Notes: generated from the sequence alone by a model not told the origin. A stretch of DNA of 64,000 bases from Desulforhabdus sp. TSK (GCF_022836495.1 NZ_BQXM01000001.1:124001-188000); one strand, 5' to 3'; shown: positions 16,186 to 25,542, counted from the first letter of the stretch. Translations and numbers: made by a program.

Positions 16186-16815
16186 TCAAACGCCCAACGC
16201 CTCATTGTCGGCCTCTGTCTTCGTATCCTCGTTGTAATTTTGATCCTGCCGGATGAAGTTGACCCTGTTTTTCTCCAGGTAGATCTTTTTCACCGTGGCA
16301 AAGTCCATGCGGAAGATGGCGCAAAATTCGTAGAAACAGCTCCAAAGAGCCAGAACGGCTTCCCGCGCCTTTTCAGGCTTGAAGCCGCCTCCTTTGGCCC
16401 ACCACTTCCACTTCAGGCTGTTCTGAAGGGCATCGAGGGTCAGGAATGCCCGCAGGGCGCAGGCTTGAAAGGCATCTTCCGGGGCGATCTCATGGCCGGC
16501 ACCTGCAGATACCTCCGATTCCTCCAGCCCCCTCTGCTGGAAGGGAATATCCGCAGGCACCACGTGTACAAGGTGGGAGAGGCTCACCAGGAAGTGGAGC
16601 ATGTCTACGATTTCCACCCGGCCATTGGATGTGCCGAAACCATGGGCGTAGACTTCTCGAATGAGCTCGGCAAGCTCCGCCGACAGGGCCTTGCGATGGT
16701 TTTCGATCCAGACGATGCTTTTTTCCGGGTCGCTGAGGGTTTCCCCGTAGTCCAAACCAATATTCTTCAAAATATGAGCACCCAGTTGCCACTGAAGCTC
16801 AAAAATTTCCTCCAT
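16186..16815 (-). CDS. Dimeric dUTP diphosphatase (all-alpha family)
   Basis: A 209-residue dUTPase of the all-alpha NTP pyrophosphatase type, hydrolysing dUTP to dUMP and PPi. Seen: N-terminal ELQWQLGAHILKN, the metal motif EIVDMLHFLVSL, WWAKGGGF, and the C-terminal YLEKNRVNFIRQDQNYN that binds substrate in this family. It precedes thyX by about 250 bases only in map order: both are on the minus strand with thyX upstream. The product dUMP is the ThyX substrate, so the two form one dTMP route. Confidence 0.88.
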   Translation of the reverse strand: MEEIFELQWQLGAHILKNIGLDYGETLSDPEKSIVWIENHRKALSAELAELIREVYAHGFGTSNGRVEIVDMLHFLVSLSHLVHVVPADIPFQQRGLEESEVSAGAGHEIAPEDAFQACALRAFLTLDALQNSLKWKWWAKGGGFKPEKAREAVLALWSCFYEFCAIFRMDFATVKKIYLEKNRVNFIRQDQNYNEDTKTEADNEALGV

Positions 16816-16897
16816 GATCTTCCTTTTGCACTACAATAGGCGTCAGGCAAGAAGTAGATATTCGTCCCGCCTGTTCATCCGTCATTTGTAGCAGGTT

Positions 16898-16971
16898 GTA
16901 GGGTGCGTTTTACGCACCATTGTTGACACAAGCATTTCTTCAGTGCGGATGGTGCATGGAATGCACCCTAC
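16898..16971. repeat. Inverted repeat, GTAGGGTGCG type
   Basis: GTAGGGTGCGTTTTACGCAC at 16898-16917 faces a partner at 16951-16971 ending GCACCCTAC; the arms match at 17 of 21 positions, and each arm is also a small hairpin. It lies between thyX and the dUTPase gene. This GTAGGGTGCGT class is common as dispersed palindromes in bacteria; only one copy is in this window. Confidence 0.7.
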
Positions 16972-17067
16972 CCCAATCCCCAATCGATGGATGCCGATTT
17001 ATTGCCCTGTGCCTATCTGCTCACTTCGCTGAATACGCCATGCAGAGCATGGCGCTGAAAACAGCCT

Positions 17068-18084
17068 TCAACCTGCTGACAATCCCAGGGTTTCAAAGTA
17101 TTTTCTGACTTCTCGTGCAATAAATCGGATTCTGGGATGCGCCTGGGCCGAGTCGCGCAGGGCGATGAAATGCTTCCATCCGCTCCATCGGCCGCTCACC
17201 AGGATTTCGCTCTTGAGCAGGTTCGGCAGGATATCCCGGGCCGTCTGAGGCTTGAGGCCTCGGTCGAGATCGTTTTGATACCATCTAAAGATGGTTTCCA
17301 GTCTTTGGGTCCACATTTCCACCAGTGGAGACTGCGCGGAAAAGCCTCCTGAGAGAGGGTCAAAAAAGGGCTCGAGCTCTTCAGGGAGGATGACCGTCAT
17401 GCCTTTGTTGCCGTAGTTGACGTAGCGTGTGCTTTCCTGGGTGAAGGAGAGCACGCGGTGCCGGACCACCTCGTGGGTGATGCCCCGGTCGCACACGAAT
17501 TTGAAGACGAACACCGGAAGGTCCGACGTCGGGTCCCGGCGGAGGGCCGAGAGTTGCTCATCTTCCTCCAGCAGAGAGACGGTAACGTTTGAGAAATCTT
17601 CGGACGGTCTTTCAGGAGCATGAAACAGGCTGGGGTAGAAACGGTTCAGGTGTGTCTGAAAAAAAACGGCGTAACGGGGTTCTCGTTCCCGGAAGTATTC
17701 CAATGTGTCGATCCAGGCACGGAAGTTTCCTGAAACGGCAAACCCGACTGCTGCGGAAAGGTGCGCCATGCGGTGGTATCCAATGCGACTCCCGAGACAG
17801 GCCTTCAGGGATTCCTGAAAAGCCTCCAGCGGCGGGTGATGTCCCTCCACGCCGGGGGCAGAACCTGCGATGCGCAGCACGGCATTGCTGTGCTCCAAAA
17901 CGGAGAGGTGGCCGTGCTTTTTCAGCATCAAAACAAAGGACCGGGCGGAATCCCGCGTGATTTTCTCCTCGGACTTGTAGGCTGTTCTCCCGCAGATTTC
18001 AATGAGCTCGAGAGCCTGGCCTTCGGCCGACGGGGCAATGCCTTGAGGAGAAGCTGCGGTTTGTACAAACTGAATGGCTGTCAT
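17068..18084 (-). CDS. thyX: FAD-dependent thymidylate synthase ThyX
   Basis: ThyX makes dTMP from dUMP using methylene-tetrahydrofolate, FAD and NAD(P)H. The signature RHRVLSFTQESTRY is at 208-221, and the substrate segment HGHLSVLEH at 57-65. At 338 residues it is longer than common ThyX proteins of 220-260; the extra parts are an insert after about residue 150 and a C-terminal tail. Start ATG 18084 has GGGAGG 8 bases upstream; a longer frame to 18189 lacks a ribosome site. No thyA is in the window. Confidence 0.93.
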   Translation of the reverse strand: MTAIQFVQTAASPQGIAPSAEGQALELIEICGRTAYKSEEKITRDSARSFVLMLKKHGHLSVLEHSNAVLRIAGSAPGVEGHHPPLEAFQESLKACLGSRIGYHRMAHLSAAVGFAVSGNFRAWIDTLEYFREREPRYAVFFQTHLNRFYPSLFHAPERPSEDFSNVTVSLLEEDEQLSALRRDPTSDLPVFVFKFVCDRGITHEVVRHRVLSFTQESTRYVNYGNKGMTVILPEELEPFFDPLSGGFSAQSPLVEMWTQRLETIFRWYQNDLDRGLKPQTARDILPNLLKSEILVSGRWSGWKHFIALRDSAQAHPRIRFIAREVRKYFETLGLSAG

Positions 18085-18269
18085 GGCTTTTGCCTCCCTT
18101 GAATATGGAGTGTCGTAGCACACAGGCGTGGGCAAATTCAAGGCAGAGCTTCGCGAGATTTGAAGCACCTGCAGGCTGCCGACCATCACAACAGGCGCGT
18201 TTCCTGCTCTTTATCCCTTTTGAATTGCAGTAGAATCTGCGATTCGAATCCGGGAGGTAGACAGGCCTT

Positions 18270-18785
18270 CTATGGGTGGAAATGCTCTGCCGAGGGGCGT
18301 TCCTCTTCGTCGAGAAGCGCTCGAAGATACCGGAAGAGGGTGCGGGAGGATTTTGGCGGTTTGTTCTGGACGATTTCTTTGCGGGCGTTAAGGGTCAGTT
18401 GTCGCAGGTGCTGATGATCTGCAGCGGGGAAACGGCCCATCAACTCCTCCAGAATGGCGTCGTCTCCTTTCAGGAGCTCGTCCCGCCATTCCTCCACCTG
18501 TTGGAAAACACGCTGCTGCACCCTGTGGCCGTGAAGCGCCGTATCAATGGCACGTTCTACCGGTTCGGGATCGATATCGCGCATGAGGGTCCCGATGTAC
18601 TGCATCTGCCGGCGCAGGGCTTCGTGCTTCCGCATGGTCTTGGCAAAGAGCAGGGCCTCGCGTAGCTCCTCGGGGAGCTCGATCTTGCGGATCTGGTCTT
18701 CCGTAAGACCTGCCAGTTGCTCACCGAGTTTTTGCAGAGCCGTCATTTCTCGTTTGACTTGTGATTTGCTTTTTTTCTCTTCCAT
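18270..18785 (-). CDS. darP: Ribosome-associated protein DarP/YjgA family
   Basis: A 171-residue, highly charged alpha-helical protein. The pattern KSQVKREMTALQKLGEQL, then LRREALLFAKTMRKHEALRR-like (here ELREALLFAKTMRKHEALRR) and RDIDPEPVERAID is that of DUF615 proteins, which in E. coli bind late 50S assembly intermediates. Start ATG 18785 follows AAAGG; the frame continues upstream without a ribosome site. It lies between thyX and a membrane glycosyltransferase on the minus strand. Confidence 0.85.
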   Translation of the reverse strand: MEEKKSKSQVKREMTALQKLGEQLAGLTEDQIRKIELPEELREALLFAKTMRKHEALRRQMQYIGTLMRDIDPEPVERAIDTALHGHRVQQRVFQQVEEWRDELLKGDDAILEELMGRFPAADHQHLRQLTLNARKEIVQNKPPKSSRTLFRYLRALLDEEERPSAEHFHP

Positions 18786-18940
18786 TACCTTTCCATTTTC
18801 AGAAAACAGCGTGGTGAGAATACCCTTCGCCTGAGCAACGCCGGTCTCACTCCCCCATCGCCTCATCCCTCGACCCTTTCGATGGAGCACCCTTCAGGGC
18901 GGCGACCTCGAGTCGTGATCTTCTTCCCGGGTGTTCCCGG

Positions 18941-20836
18941 CTATCGGTTGCCGAGCACCACGCGTCCCCCCGTCTTTCCCAGGACCTTCACGTCCCCCAG
19001 CCTGGTGAGCAGACCCTGGAGCTTTCCCTCCGCTTCCGTTACCACAAGAACGCGCTGGGAGGAACCCCAAAGCTTCAGAAATTCACTCTCGTCCAGAAAG
19101 CGGTCGGGTGGCTCCCGCCGTCGAGACTCCAGGCCGTCGAAGCGGGGATCCTTCAGGATGTGTACGGAGCGCCCCGCATAAAAGGTGATGCCCCCCACCC
19201 ACATGTATTCATGGGGCTCCGGAAATACCACCATGTCGTCGGGACCGGCGTGAGTGCGAACGATTTCTGCAATGGGCCGTGTGGATTGGAAGGGCTCCAC
19301 CGCCAGGAAGCCCCAGTGCACCAGCAGGAAGAAGGGAACCATCATGATCGCGGGCAAGCCGCAGGCGACGGTGTAGATTCTCCTTCGGGCCGCGAACCAG
19401 GCTCCCGCTGAAAAGGCGGCTGCACCGGCAAAGGATGCCATGGCAGGAACGCGAATCCGTTCCAGCGTGGCCATCTGTTCGGCGCTGCCTGTCCATCCGC
19501 CCGTGGGCCATGCGTTCGTGATGACCTGTGAAATGCTCATCTTGGCGGGTCCCAGCAGCACCAGGGCGGCTGCGGCCGCAATCCCCATGAGTACGGCCAT
19601 GACGGCCAGGGCAGAGGTGAGGCTCCCCTGGGATGGGGACATTTGTTCACCCGAACGGCTGAAAGCCTTATCCTGCTGCTGAGGTGACGATCCCGCCTTC
19701 AGGGGGAGCGGCACATCCGGGTTCCCCGACAGGACGTCGCTCCACAATTTTCCCACGAGGAGGGCAATGGCCGGCATGCAGGGAAGGGCGTAGTATTCCA
19801 GCCTGGAATGGGATGCGGAGAAAAGACCCATGACGACCGTCACCCAGAGGATCAGCAGGAGATCCGCATCGCTTTGGAAACGGGTCCCCCGCAGGAAATC
19901 TCCTGGAGCCGGGAATGGCTTCCATCCATGGAAGCCCAATCTCCCCATGCTGCGCCCGACGGCCTGAGGGAGGAGGGTGATCCAGGGGAAGGTCCAGAGC
20001 ACCGTCAGCAATAGAAAGAGGGGCAGCGGGAGGAATTCGTCGGGGGGGAAGCGCCGGCCGGTGAAGCGGTGAAGATGCTCTCGAATGACATAATAGCCGA
20101 GGAAATCGGAGTTGGCTCGAGCCACCGCAACGTGCCAGGGGAGGGCGATGGCTGCCGCGACGGCGCTCCCCATGAGCAGGCTCCTGGAGAAAAATTCCCG
20201 CAGGCGTCCGCTCAGCAGCACGTGCAGCCCGATGATGGCTGCCGGAAGGCCGAAGCCGAGGATGCTCTTGGTGAGCACCGCCAGACCCAGCGCCCCATAC
20301 ATGGCCCAGAACCACGGCCTGCGGCCGTCGTTGCCTTCCTGGAGATAACTCCTGCTGTAGCCCAGAATGGCCAGGGTGATCCAAAAGATCAGGATGGGAT
20401 CGGACATCACCATGCGTCCGAAAATGTACGGGCCAAGGCTCGTGGCGTAGACCAGGGCTCCCAGGAACCCCGCCTGCCGGTCGTAAAGCGTGGACCCGAG
20501 TGCTCCAACGACTCCAATGGTGCCCCAGGCGGCCAAGGCAGGCCAGAGGCGGGCAGAGGTCTCCGTTTCTCCCAGTAGCATCTGAGTGCCCGCGATCAGC
20601 CAGAAGATGAGAGGAGGTTTGTCGAAATGGCGGTTGCCGTTGAGGTGCGGAGTGATCCAGTCACCCGATGCACGCATTTCCCGGGCGATTTCGGCATACA
20701 TGGCCTCCCCGTCGTTGAGGGAGGGAGTGTCCAGGTACATGACAAAAAATGGCAAAGCCGCCAGCATCAATAGCAGGAGGGGGCGCTGCAGCAGGGAGCC
20801 CCCTCCGCGCGCCGTCGTATCCAAAGAAAAACCCAT
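18941..20836 (-). CDS. GT39/ArnT-like membrane glycosyltransferase
   Basis: A 631-residue polytopic membrane protein of the GT-C fold with about 12 hydrophobic helices. The first outer loop has DGEAMYAEIAREM and GDWITPHLNG then FDKPPLIFWL, the typical lipid-phosphate sugar transferase signature of ArnT/PMT-like proteins. It probably moves a sugar from a polyprenyl-phosphate donor to lipid A or a protein on the periplasmic side. The C-terminal 100 residues are soluble. Acceptor unknown. An AAGGAG site lies upstream of ATG 20836; sixA is 28 bases away on the same strand. Confidence 0.88.
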   Translation of the reverse strand: MGFSLDTTARGGGSLLQRPLLLLMLAALPFFVMYLDTPSLNDGEAMYAEIAREMRASGDWITPHLNGNRHFDKPPLIFWLIAGTQMLLGETETSARLWPALAAWGTIGVVGALGSTLYDRQAGFLGALVYATSLGPYIFGRMVMSDPILIFWITLAILGYSRSYLQEGNDGRRPWFWAMYGALGLAVLTKSILGFGLPAAIIGLHVLLSGRLREFFSRSLLMGSAVAAAIALPWHVAVARANSDFLGYYVIREHLHRFTGRRFPPDEFLPLPLFLLLTVLWTFPWITLLPQAVGRSMGRLGFHGWKPFPAPGDFLRGTRFQSDADLLLILWVTVVMGLFSASHSRLEYYALPCMPAIALLVGKLWSDVLSGNPDVPLPLKAGSSPQQQDKAFSRSGEQMSPSQGSLTSALAVMAVLMGIAAAAALVLLGPAKMSISQVITNAWPTGGWTGSAEQMATLERIRVPAMASFAGAAAFSAGAWFAARRRIYTVACGLPAIMMVPFFLLVHWGFLAVEPFQSTRPIAEIVRTHAGPDDMVVFPEPHEYMWVGGITFYAGRSVHILKDPRFDGLESRRREPPDRFLDESEFLKLWGSSQRVLVVTEAEGKLQGLLTRLGDVKVLGKTGGRVVLGNR

Positions 20837-20863
20837 ATAAGTATGCTCCTTCCATCGATAGCA

Positions 20864-21325
20864 TTACCCGATTCTCGGACTGAGGCTCCACTTGATGAAC
20901 CAGGAATTCTCTCCCGGCTCCTGATCCAGGCAGACGATGCCGCCGTTCTGGAATTTGAAGAGGATCTTGTCGGGTGATCCCGTCAGCAGGTAGGACGTGA
21001 TCCGCCCCATGAAGGGCTGATGCCCCACCAGCATGACGTTTTCGCGTTGGTCGAGCTGCCTGGCGAAGGCGATGACGTCGTCCAGGGGGTTCAACCCTGC
21101 TGTCTCCTCCATGCCGCTCTCGGGATGCAATGCCGCCGCGAAAAGCTCCGCCGTCTGCCGCGCTCTTTTCTTTCCGCTGTGGCGGATGTGGGAAACACGA
21201 ATGCCATAGCCCCGAGCCACCCCTGCGATGCGTTCCACGTCGGCGATGCCTTCGGGGGAAAGCCCCGGATCGGGGTCCTGGTCCTTGGGCAGTGCGATAC
21301 CGTGCTGTACGAGAAAAAGCGCCAT
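20864..21325 (-). CDS. sixA: Phosphohistidine phosphatase SixA-like
   Basis: A 153-residue histidine phosphatase. The catalytic RHG reads QHG (residues 7-9), which SixA-type proteins tolerate; then SHIRHSGKKRARQTAE and the second His in VGHQPFMGRI. SixA removes phosphate from histidine in phosphorelay or PTS proteins; which target applies here is unknown. AAAGGAG precedes ATG 21325. It is upstream of the glycosyltransferase gene with a short gap, so co-transcription is likely. Confidence 0.88.
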   Translation of the reverse strand: MALFLVQHGIALPKDQDPDPGLSPEGIADVERIAGVARGYGIRVSHIRHSGKKRARQTAELFAAALHPESGMEETAGLNPLDDVIAFARQLDQRENVMLVGHQPFMGRITSYLLTGSPDKILFKFQNGGIVCLDQEPGENSWFIKWSLSPRIG

Positions 21326-21380
21326 GGGAATGTCTCCTTTCTACCATTCATGAAATGCGATGGGCTTTACCCTGCCGATA

Positions 21381-21433
21381 GGAAATCCCTCCTCGGTCTC
21401 CTCCATTCAAGAATGAGGCGAGGAGGGATTTCC
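21381..21433. repeat. Long hairpin between sixA and the AAA ATPase gene
   Basis: GGAAATCCCTCCTCG (21381-21395) pairs perfectly with 21419-21433, and the inner CCTCCATTC/GAATGAGG almost closes the loop. It follows the stop of the ATPase gene (minus strand) by 120 bases. No T-tract follows, so it is either a Rho-independent-like pause or a dispersed palindrome. Confidence 0.6.
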
Positions 21434-21553
21434 CGGCGCTAGTACGGAACCCTTTTTCTCTTCATATACCACAATTGGGCCCTCACAGGAGGTCCTAACG
21501 GTTGGATCGATACAGAGACAGGATTTTTTCTCATACCGGATAGGTGAGTTGCA

Positions 21554-23758
21554 TCAGAACCCGATGGCCTTTTCTTTGTGATGATCCCCCTTGATTTTCG
21601 CTTCCAGCCTCAGGGCATCGATAAGGACGTGGTGATGGAGCTCCCTGCGGGGATGGAATGCAAACTTGTCGCGCACGACCTTGAAATCTCCCGGGCAGAG
21701 GTTGCCCATCCCCAGTAATTCCTCCCTGGAAGCCTGGGGCAGTGGTTCTTGAACGAGGGGCAGGAGCAGCTTGTCATAAAACACGAGGTTTCCTTCGGGC
21801 TTCAAGGCCGAGAACCCAATTTTGTGGCTGAAGCGGCGCAGGGAGGCTCCATCCAGGTCCTCCAGCCGGTTGGTCGTGCAGATAAGAATCCCCCGGAGCC
21901 GTTCCATCTGGGTGAGCAGTTCGTTGGTGAAGCTGATCTCCCAGGAGTGACGGGCGCGCTCACGGTTGTAAAGCAGGGAATCGGCCTCATCGAGGACGAG
22001 GAGTGCTTCCCGGGATTCGGCCTCGGCAAAGGCGGCGCTCAGGTTCCTTTCCGACTCTCCCACGTAAGGGCTTCGAAGATCGCTCAGGCGCCTGCAAAGG
22101 ATCTCCCGGTCCAGGTGGGCTGCCAGGAAGCGGGCCAGCTCACTCTTGCCGCTGCCCGGAGGACCGTGAAAGAGGAGGTTCATGCTCACGTGTCCCTCGT
22201 GCCCCCCGTGGCGCAGATGCCGGTCGAAGCGCTCCAACTGCTGCAAGAGGGACGTGAGGTCGCCCTCCACGTTCAAGCCCTCCAGGGAGTAGCTCTTTTC
22301 GATTCTATCCTTGAGCAGGGGTTTCATCCCGGAATGGAGGAGCGTTCCGTGAGCCAGCAAAAGCGCGCCCACGGTTTCCCGGAATATTTTGTTCGACCGC
22401 GGATTCATCTCCACGCTTTTTTTGACAGCGAGGTCGATGGCTCCGGCGCCGACTTCATACCGGGTGGCAAGCTCCTGGAGGTCAGACAAGCGAAATCGGC
22501 CGGCTACTCCGTATCGAGCCAAAACGTTCTTCCACAGCTGAATGCGGCGGCGCCTGCCCAGGGGGCGGAAGCAGATGCTGAAGGCGAAGCGGCGCCGCAC
22601 CGAGGCTTCGATGTGCTCGATGTCGTTCACGATCCAGATCATCCGGACCCCCGGTTGTTCCAGCAGGTGGTTGAGCCATCCCTTGTCCTGTGTTTCTCCG
22701 CGCATGAACCATGAAAACCGGGTGCCGAGGACATTGTCCGCCTCATCCACGATGATGAGGGACCCCGCACCACCGTTGGTCATGTTCAGGCAGGACACGA
22801 TGGCTCCTCGCCGATTGCTCGAGCTGTTTTCCTGGTCCTGGACGATCTCGTAGGCGGGGACTCCCAGCTTTTGAGCCACCCCCCGCGCGAAGGAAGTCTT
22901 GCCGGTCCCCGGAGCGCCGTAGAGGAGGATATGGGTAGAGCTTTTCCGCTTCTCTTTCAACAGCTCCACGACGTAAACCGCCTCCTTTTCGAGGTGATCG
23001 TGCTGCTCCAGGGGAAGAGTATCCTGCGGAACCTTGGTGAAGAGGCGTTCCAGGACCAAGGGGGACGATGGGTCCCAAATGAGCTTGAGGTAATCTTCCT
23101 CGAGCCTTAGGTCGATATTGTCCATCTCGAAGGCGCCGATTTTTTGGAGGGTGCCCGTCAGGACTGCGTTGAGCTCATTGACGGAAAGGTGCAAAACGGT
23201 CCCCAGGTGCTTGCGCCCCGTGAATTTGTTGCAACCCAGGCGGTTCACGAAAAAGTCCTCGAGGATCTCATGATTGGCGAGGACAAAGAGGAAAATTGCA
23301 AACTCCATTTCAGCAGGGTCCAGGTTGAACATTTCCCGAAAGAGGGCGAGGTTTTCCTCGATGGGAGACACGGCCTCCGAGGCCAGGCTCTCGATTCTCT
23401 CCCCCAGGACATTCCTCACACGTGGGACGAAGCTCCTGGCCACCCGGTGGGGGGCCTTTCGAAGGAATCGGGCCAGGATGTCGGCGAAACCTTCGCCATC
23501 CAGGTCGCCCTCCTCCAGGTCGTCCTGGAGCTCCTTTCGGAGTCCGCCGCTCAGGTGCACGAGGAGCTCTCTCCCCAGCCGCGTCCTTTCTTCCCCCAGT
23601 GCCCAGCAAACGGCATTCATGGAATTTCTATCCAGAGGGCCGCTGCGGTCCAGGAATCGATGCAGATAAACGGCGCATTGTTTCAAGAGGAATCGTTCAT
23701 TTTCATCGGCTTCGTGGACCCTCGGCGGAACACAATGCTTTCGAATTCTCGGCGACAT
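21554..23758 (-). CDS. Large protein with two AAA+ ATPase domains
   Basis: A 734-residue protein. Residues 1-260 are a helical, charged region with no known motif. AAA domain 1: Walker A GAPGTGKTS near 281-289, Walker B IIVDEAD near 335-341, SVRRRF arginine finger. AAA domain 2: GPPGSGKS near 532-539, LLVLDEAD near 586-593, SLRRF. Both look active. Such tandem AAA proteins act as remodelling or unfolding machines; the target here is unknown. Start ATG 23758 has GGGAGGG just upstream (frame opens further to 23812 without a site). It is divergent from a WYL regulator. Confidence 0.85.
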   Translation of the reverse strand: MSPRIRKHCVPPRVHEADENERFLLKQCAVYLHRFLDRSGPLDRNSMNAVCWALGEERTRLGRELLVHLSGGLRKELQDDLEEGDLDGEGFADILARFLRKAPHRVARSFVPRVRNVLGERIESLASEAVSPIEENLALFREMFNLDPAEMEFAIFLFVLANHEILEDFFVNRLGCNKFTGRKHLGTVLHLSVNELNAVLTGTLQKIGAFEMDNIDLRLEEDYLKLIWDPSSPLVLERLFTKVPQDTLPLEQHDHLEKEAVYVVELLKEKRKSSTHILLYGAPGTGKTSFARGVAQKLGVPAYEIVQDQENSSSNRRGAIVSCLNMTNGGAGSLIIVDEADNVLGTRFSWFMRGETQDKGWLNHLLEQPGVRMIWIVNDIEHIEASVRRRFAFSICFRPLGRRRRIQLWKNVLARYGVAGRFRLSDLQELATRYEVGAGAIDLAVKKSVEMNPRSNKIFRETVGALLLAHGTLLHSGMKPLLKDRIEKSYSLEGLNVEGDLTSLLQQLERFDRHLRHGGHEGHVSMNLLFHGPPGSGKSELARFLAAHLDREILCRRLSDLRSPYVGESERNLSAAFAEAESREALLVLDEADSLLYNRERARHSWEISFTNELLTQMERLRGILICTTNRLEDLDGASLRRFSHKIGFSALKPEGNLVFYDKLLLPLVQEPLPQASREELLGMGNLCPGDFKVVRDKFAFHPRRELHHHVLIDALRLEAKIKGDHHKEKAIGF

Positions 23759-23804
23759 GACTTCCCTCCCTTTCGTTTTGAGTTGACGCATGGTAGCATC
23801 ACTC

Positions 23805-23823
23805 CGTTCCATATGGCGGAACG
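23805..23823. promoter_or_regulatory. Possible operator between the AAA ATPase and WYL genes
   Basis: CGTTCC (23805-23810) and GGAACG (23818-23823) form an inverted repeat with a 7-base spacer in the 91-base region between the two divergent starts. It is a candidate binding site for the WYL regulator; promoter boxes are not clear. Confidence 0.35.
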
Positions 23824-23849
23824 CTGCCTCGAAAGATATTGGAGGGGAT

Positions 23850-24857
23850 ATGCCAGAGAAAATAGATGCTTATAAGAGCTATGGGCAAAAGGTGATCAGC
23901 CTGTTTGCAAAACTGCTCTTTACGGGAAAGGACTATTCGCTGAGCGAGCTTGCGGGGCATTTTGCCTGTTCCAAGCAGACGATTTTGCGCCTGGTCGAGG
24001 ACATACGGCGGAGCTACGGTGTGGAGGTGGAAGAGTCTTTTCAGGGGAACCAGAAGTATTTCCGCATCAGGCGGCCGGGCGGGACTCTACCACTCGTCAA
24101 CCTGACGGAAACGGAGCTGGATGCCCTCCACATGTGCCGGGCCTTTGCGGAGCACCTGCTGGGACGGGAAGCCTTCCAGGAATCCACGCGAGCGCTGGAA
24201 AAGAGCCTGGCGCTTCTTTCCGGAAAGCCGCGCGCCTCCTCCGATCTCTTTGCGTCGTTCAAGCCCGGCAGCATCGACTACACGCCCCACCAGGAGAGTA
24301 TCCGCAACCTCATCGAAGCCATGGAACAGAGGAAGATTTGCCGCATCTCCTATAAATCCATCATGGCCGGCGAAGCGAAAACCTTTCACATCAAGCCCCT
24401 GAAGATATTCTCCCACCGAGAAACGGTCTACCTGCACGCCCGACTCGCCCGGGAACCCTCCAAGCCGTGGAAGGAGCCCGCCTTCGACCCCCTCCTGGCA
24501 ATCCACCGGCTGAAAAAAGTGGAGATCACGGACCGGCTCTTTGAATTCCCCAAGGATTACGACTTCGAGACGGTATTCAACCAGAACTTCGGCATCATCA
24601 AGGATGATGCCTTCAAGGTCCAAGTGGAATTCACCGGCTTCGCCGCCCGTTACGTGGCGGAACGCGTGTGGAGCCAGGGGCAGAAAATTGTGTGGGTGAA
24701 TGACGACACCATCAAGCTTTCGTTCACCGCGTCGTCCGAAGTCGAGGTAAAAGCATGGCTCTTGTCGTTCGGGGAGGAGGCGAGGCTCATTAAACCGAAG
24801 TGGCTTGTGAAGGAGATGAGGAGTGTGATAGAAAGAATGAAAGGGAATTACGCTTGA
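23850..24857 (+). CDS. WYL-domain transcriptional regulator
   Basis: A 335-residue regulator. Residues 10-65 form a helix-turn-helix (YSLSELAGHFACSKQTILRLVEDIRR). Residues about 150-240 form the WYL domain, here with ICRISYKSI and KIFSHRETVYLHARL in place of the W-Y-L triplet, and the C-terminal WCX extension follows (FKVQVEFTGFAARYVAERVWS). WYL domains sense nucleic-acid ligands in DNA-damage and phage-defence regulators. Start ATG 23850 has GGAGGGG. It is divergent from the double AAA ATPase, which is the likely target. Confidence 0.9.
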   Translation: MPEKIDAYKSYGQKVISLFAKLLFTGKDYSLSELAGHFACSKQTILRLVEDIRRSYGVEVEESFQGNQKYFRIRRPGGTLPLVNLTETELDALHMCRAFAEHLLGREAFQESTRALEKSLALLSGKPRASSDLFASFKPGSIDYTPHQESIRNLIEAMEQRKICRISYKSIMAGEAKTFHIKPLKIFSHRETVYLHARLAREPSKPWKEPAFDPLLAIHRLKKVEITDRLFEFPKDYDFETVFNQNFGIIKDDAFKVQVEFTGFAARYVAERVWSQGQKIVWVNDDTIKLSFTASSEVEVKAWLLSFGEEARLIKPKWLVKEMRSVIERMKGNYA

Positions 24858-25071
24858 GTACTGCAACCATAATCCGACGGGAAGAGGTTCATCACAAGGT
24901 TTGCCGACGCATATTATGTCTACTTATATGAAAATAGGAGCATGAATCAATGAGAACACAAATGACAGCTCAAGTGTCAACCGAGGTGCAGATTAGATAA
25001 GCGCCCAGCATATACCGGACGCCTTTGTATCTACCGAGAACTGTTTCATAAATCGCTAAATTTTCAATTCC

Positions 25072-25542
25072 TTATTCTGCAGAGATGGTGAGAACATCAA
25101 TAATCCGTTTGCCCAAATTTGCTCCTTCTTTTTTCACCTCATCCAGTGTTGCATTTGCATTCAAGGGCAAAGGCCATTCAAGCCCAATGCCCCATTCATC
25201 CTCTTGTTTCAATCCTTCGGGAAAAACTTCCTGAAGTCGCTTCCAGTCGTTTTCGTCTCTCATTATCTGAATCCAAATAGGGCGGCCATTTTTCAATCCT
25301 TCTCCAGTTTGCCAAAAGCCAACCCAAAGATGATTGCCTCTGATTCTTGGAATATTCTTACGTACTTCGAATCCGATCGACACTTCAGGAGTCCCTTGCT
25401 CATCAACATCAATAACCTTGCCCCAACCAGCGTCACGGGCTATTAGACCGTCGTGGGCTACAATGGTGTCCCAAACCTCTTCGAGGTAAACGAGCAAGTG
25501 AAAATTCAAGCGGCACCAGTCAGAATTAAAAGAGTTTTGCAC
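25072..25542 (-). CDS. Hypothetical protein
   Basis: A 156-residue acidic protein starting at GTG 25542 with GGAG 6 bases upstream. It is rich in Trp (WDTIVAHDG, LWVGFWQTGEG, WIQIMRDENDW, WPLPL) and has no signal peptide or membrane segment. I do not recognise a family; the layout looks like a small alpha/beta protein of accessory DNA. It stands alone between the WYL gene and the mazF remnant. Confidence 0.55.
   Translation of the reverse strand: MQNSFNSDWCRLNFHLLVYLEEVWDTIVAHDGLIARDAGWGKVIDVDEQGTPEVSIGFEVRKNIPRIRGNHLWVGFWQTGEGLKNGRPIWIQIMRDENDWKRLQEVFPEGLKQEDEWGIGLEWPLPLNANATLDEVKKEGANLGKRIIDVLTISAE

Noticed and set aside
18236-18262. T-loop-like GATTCGAATCC suggesting a tRNA
   Set aside because: The flanking bases do not form a T-stem, and no acceptor, D or anticodon arms are present.
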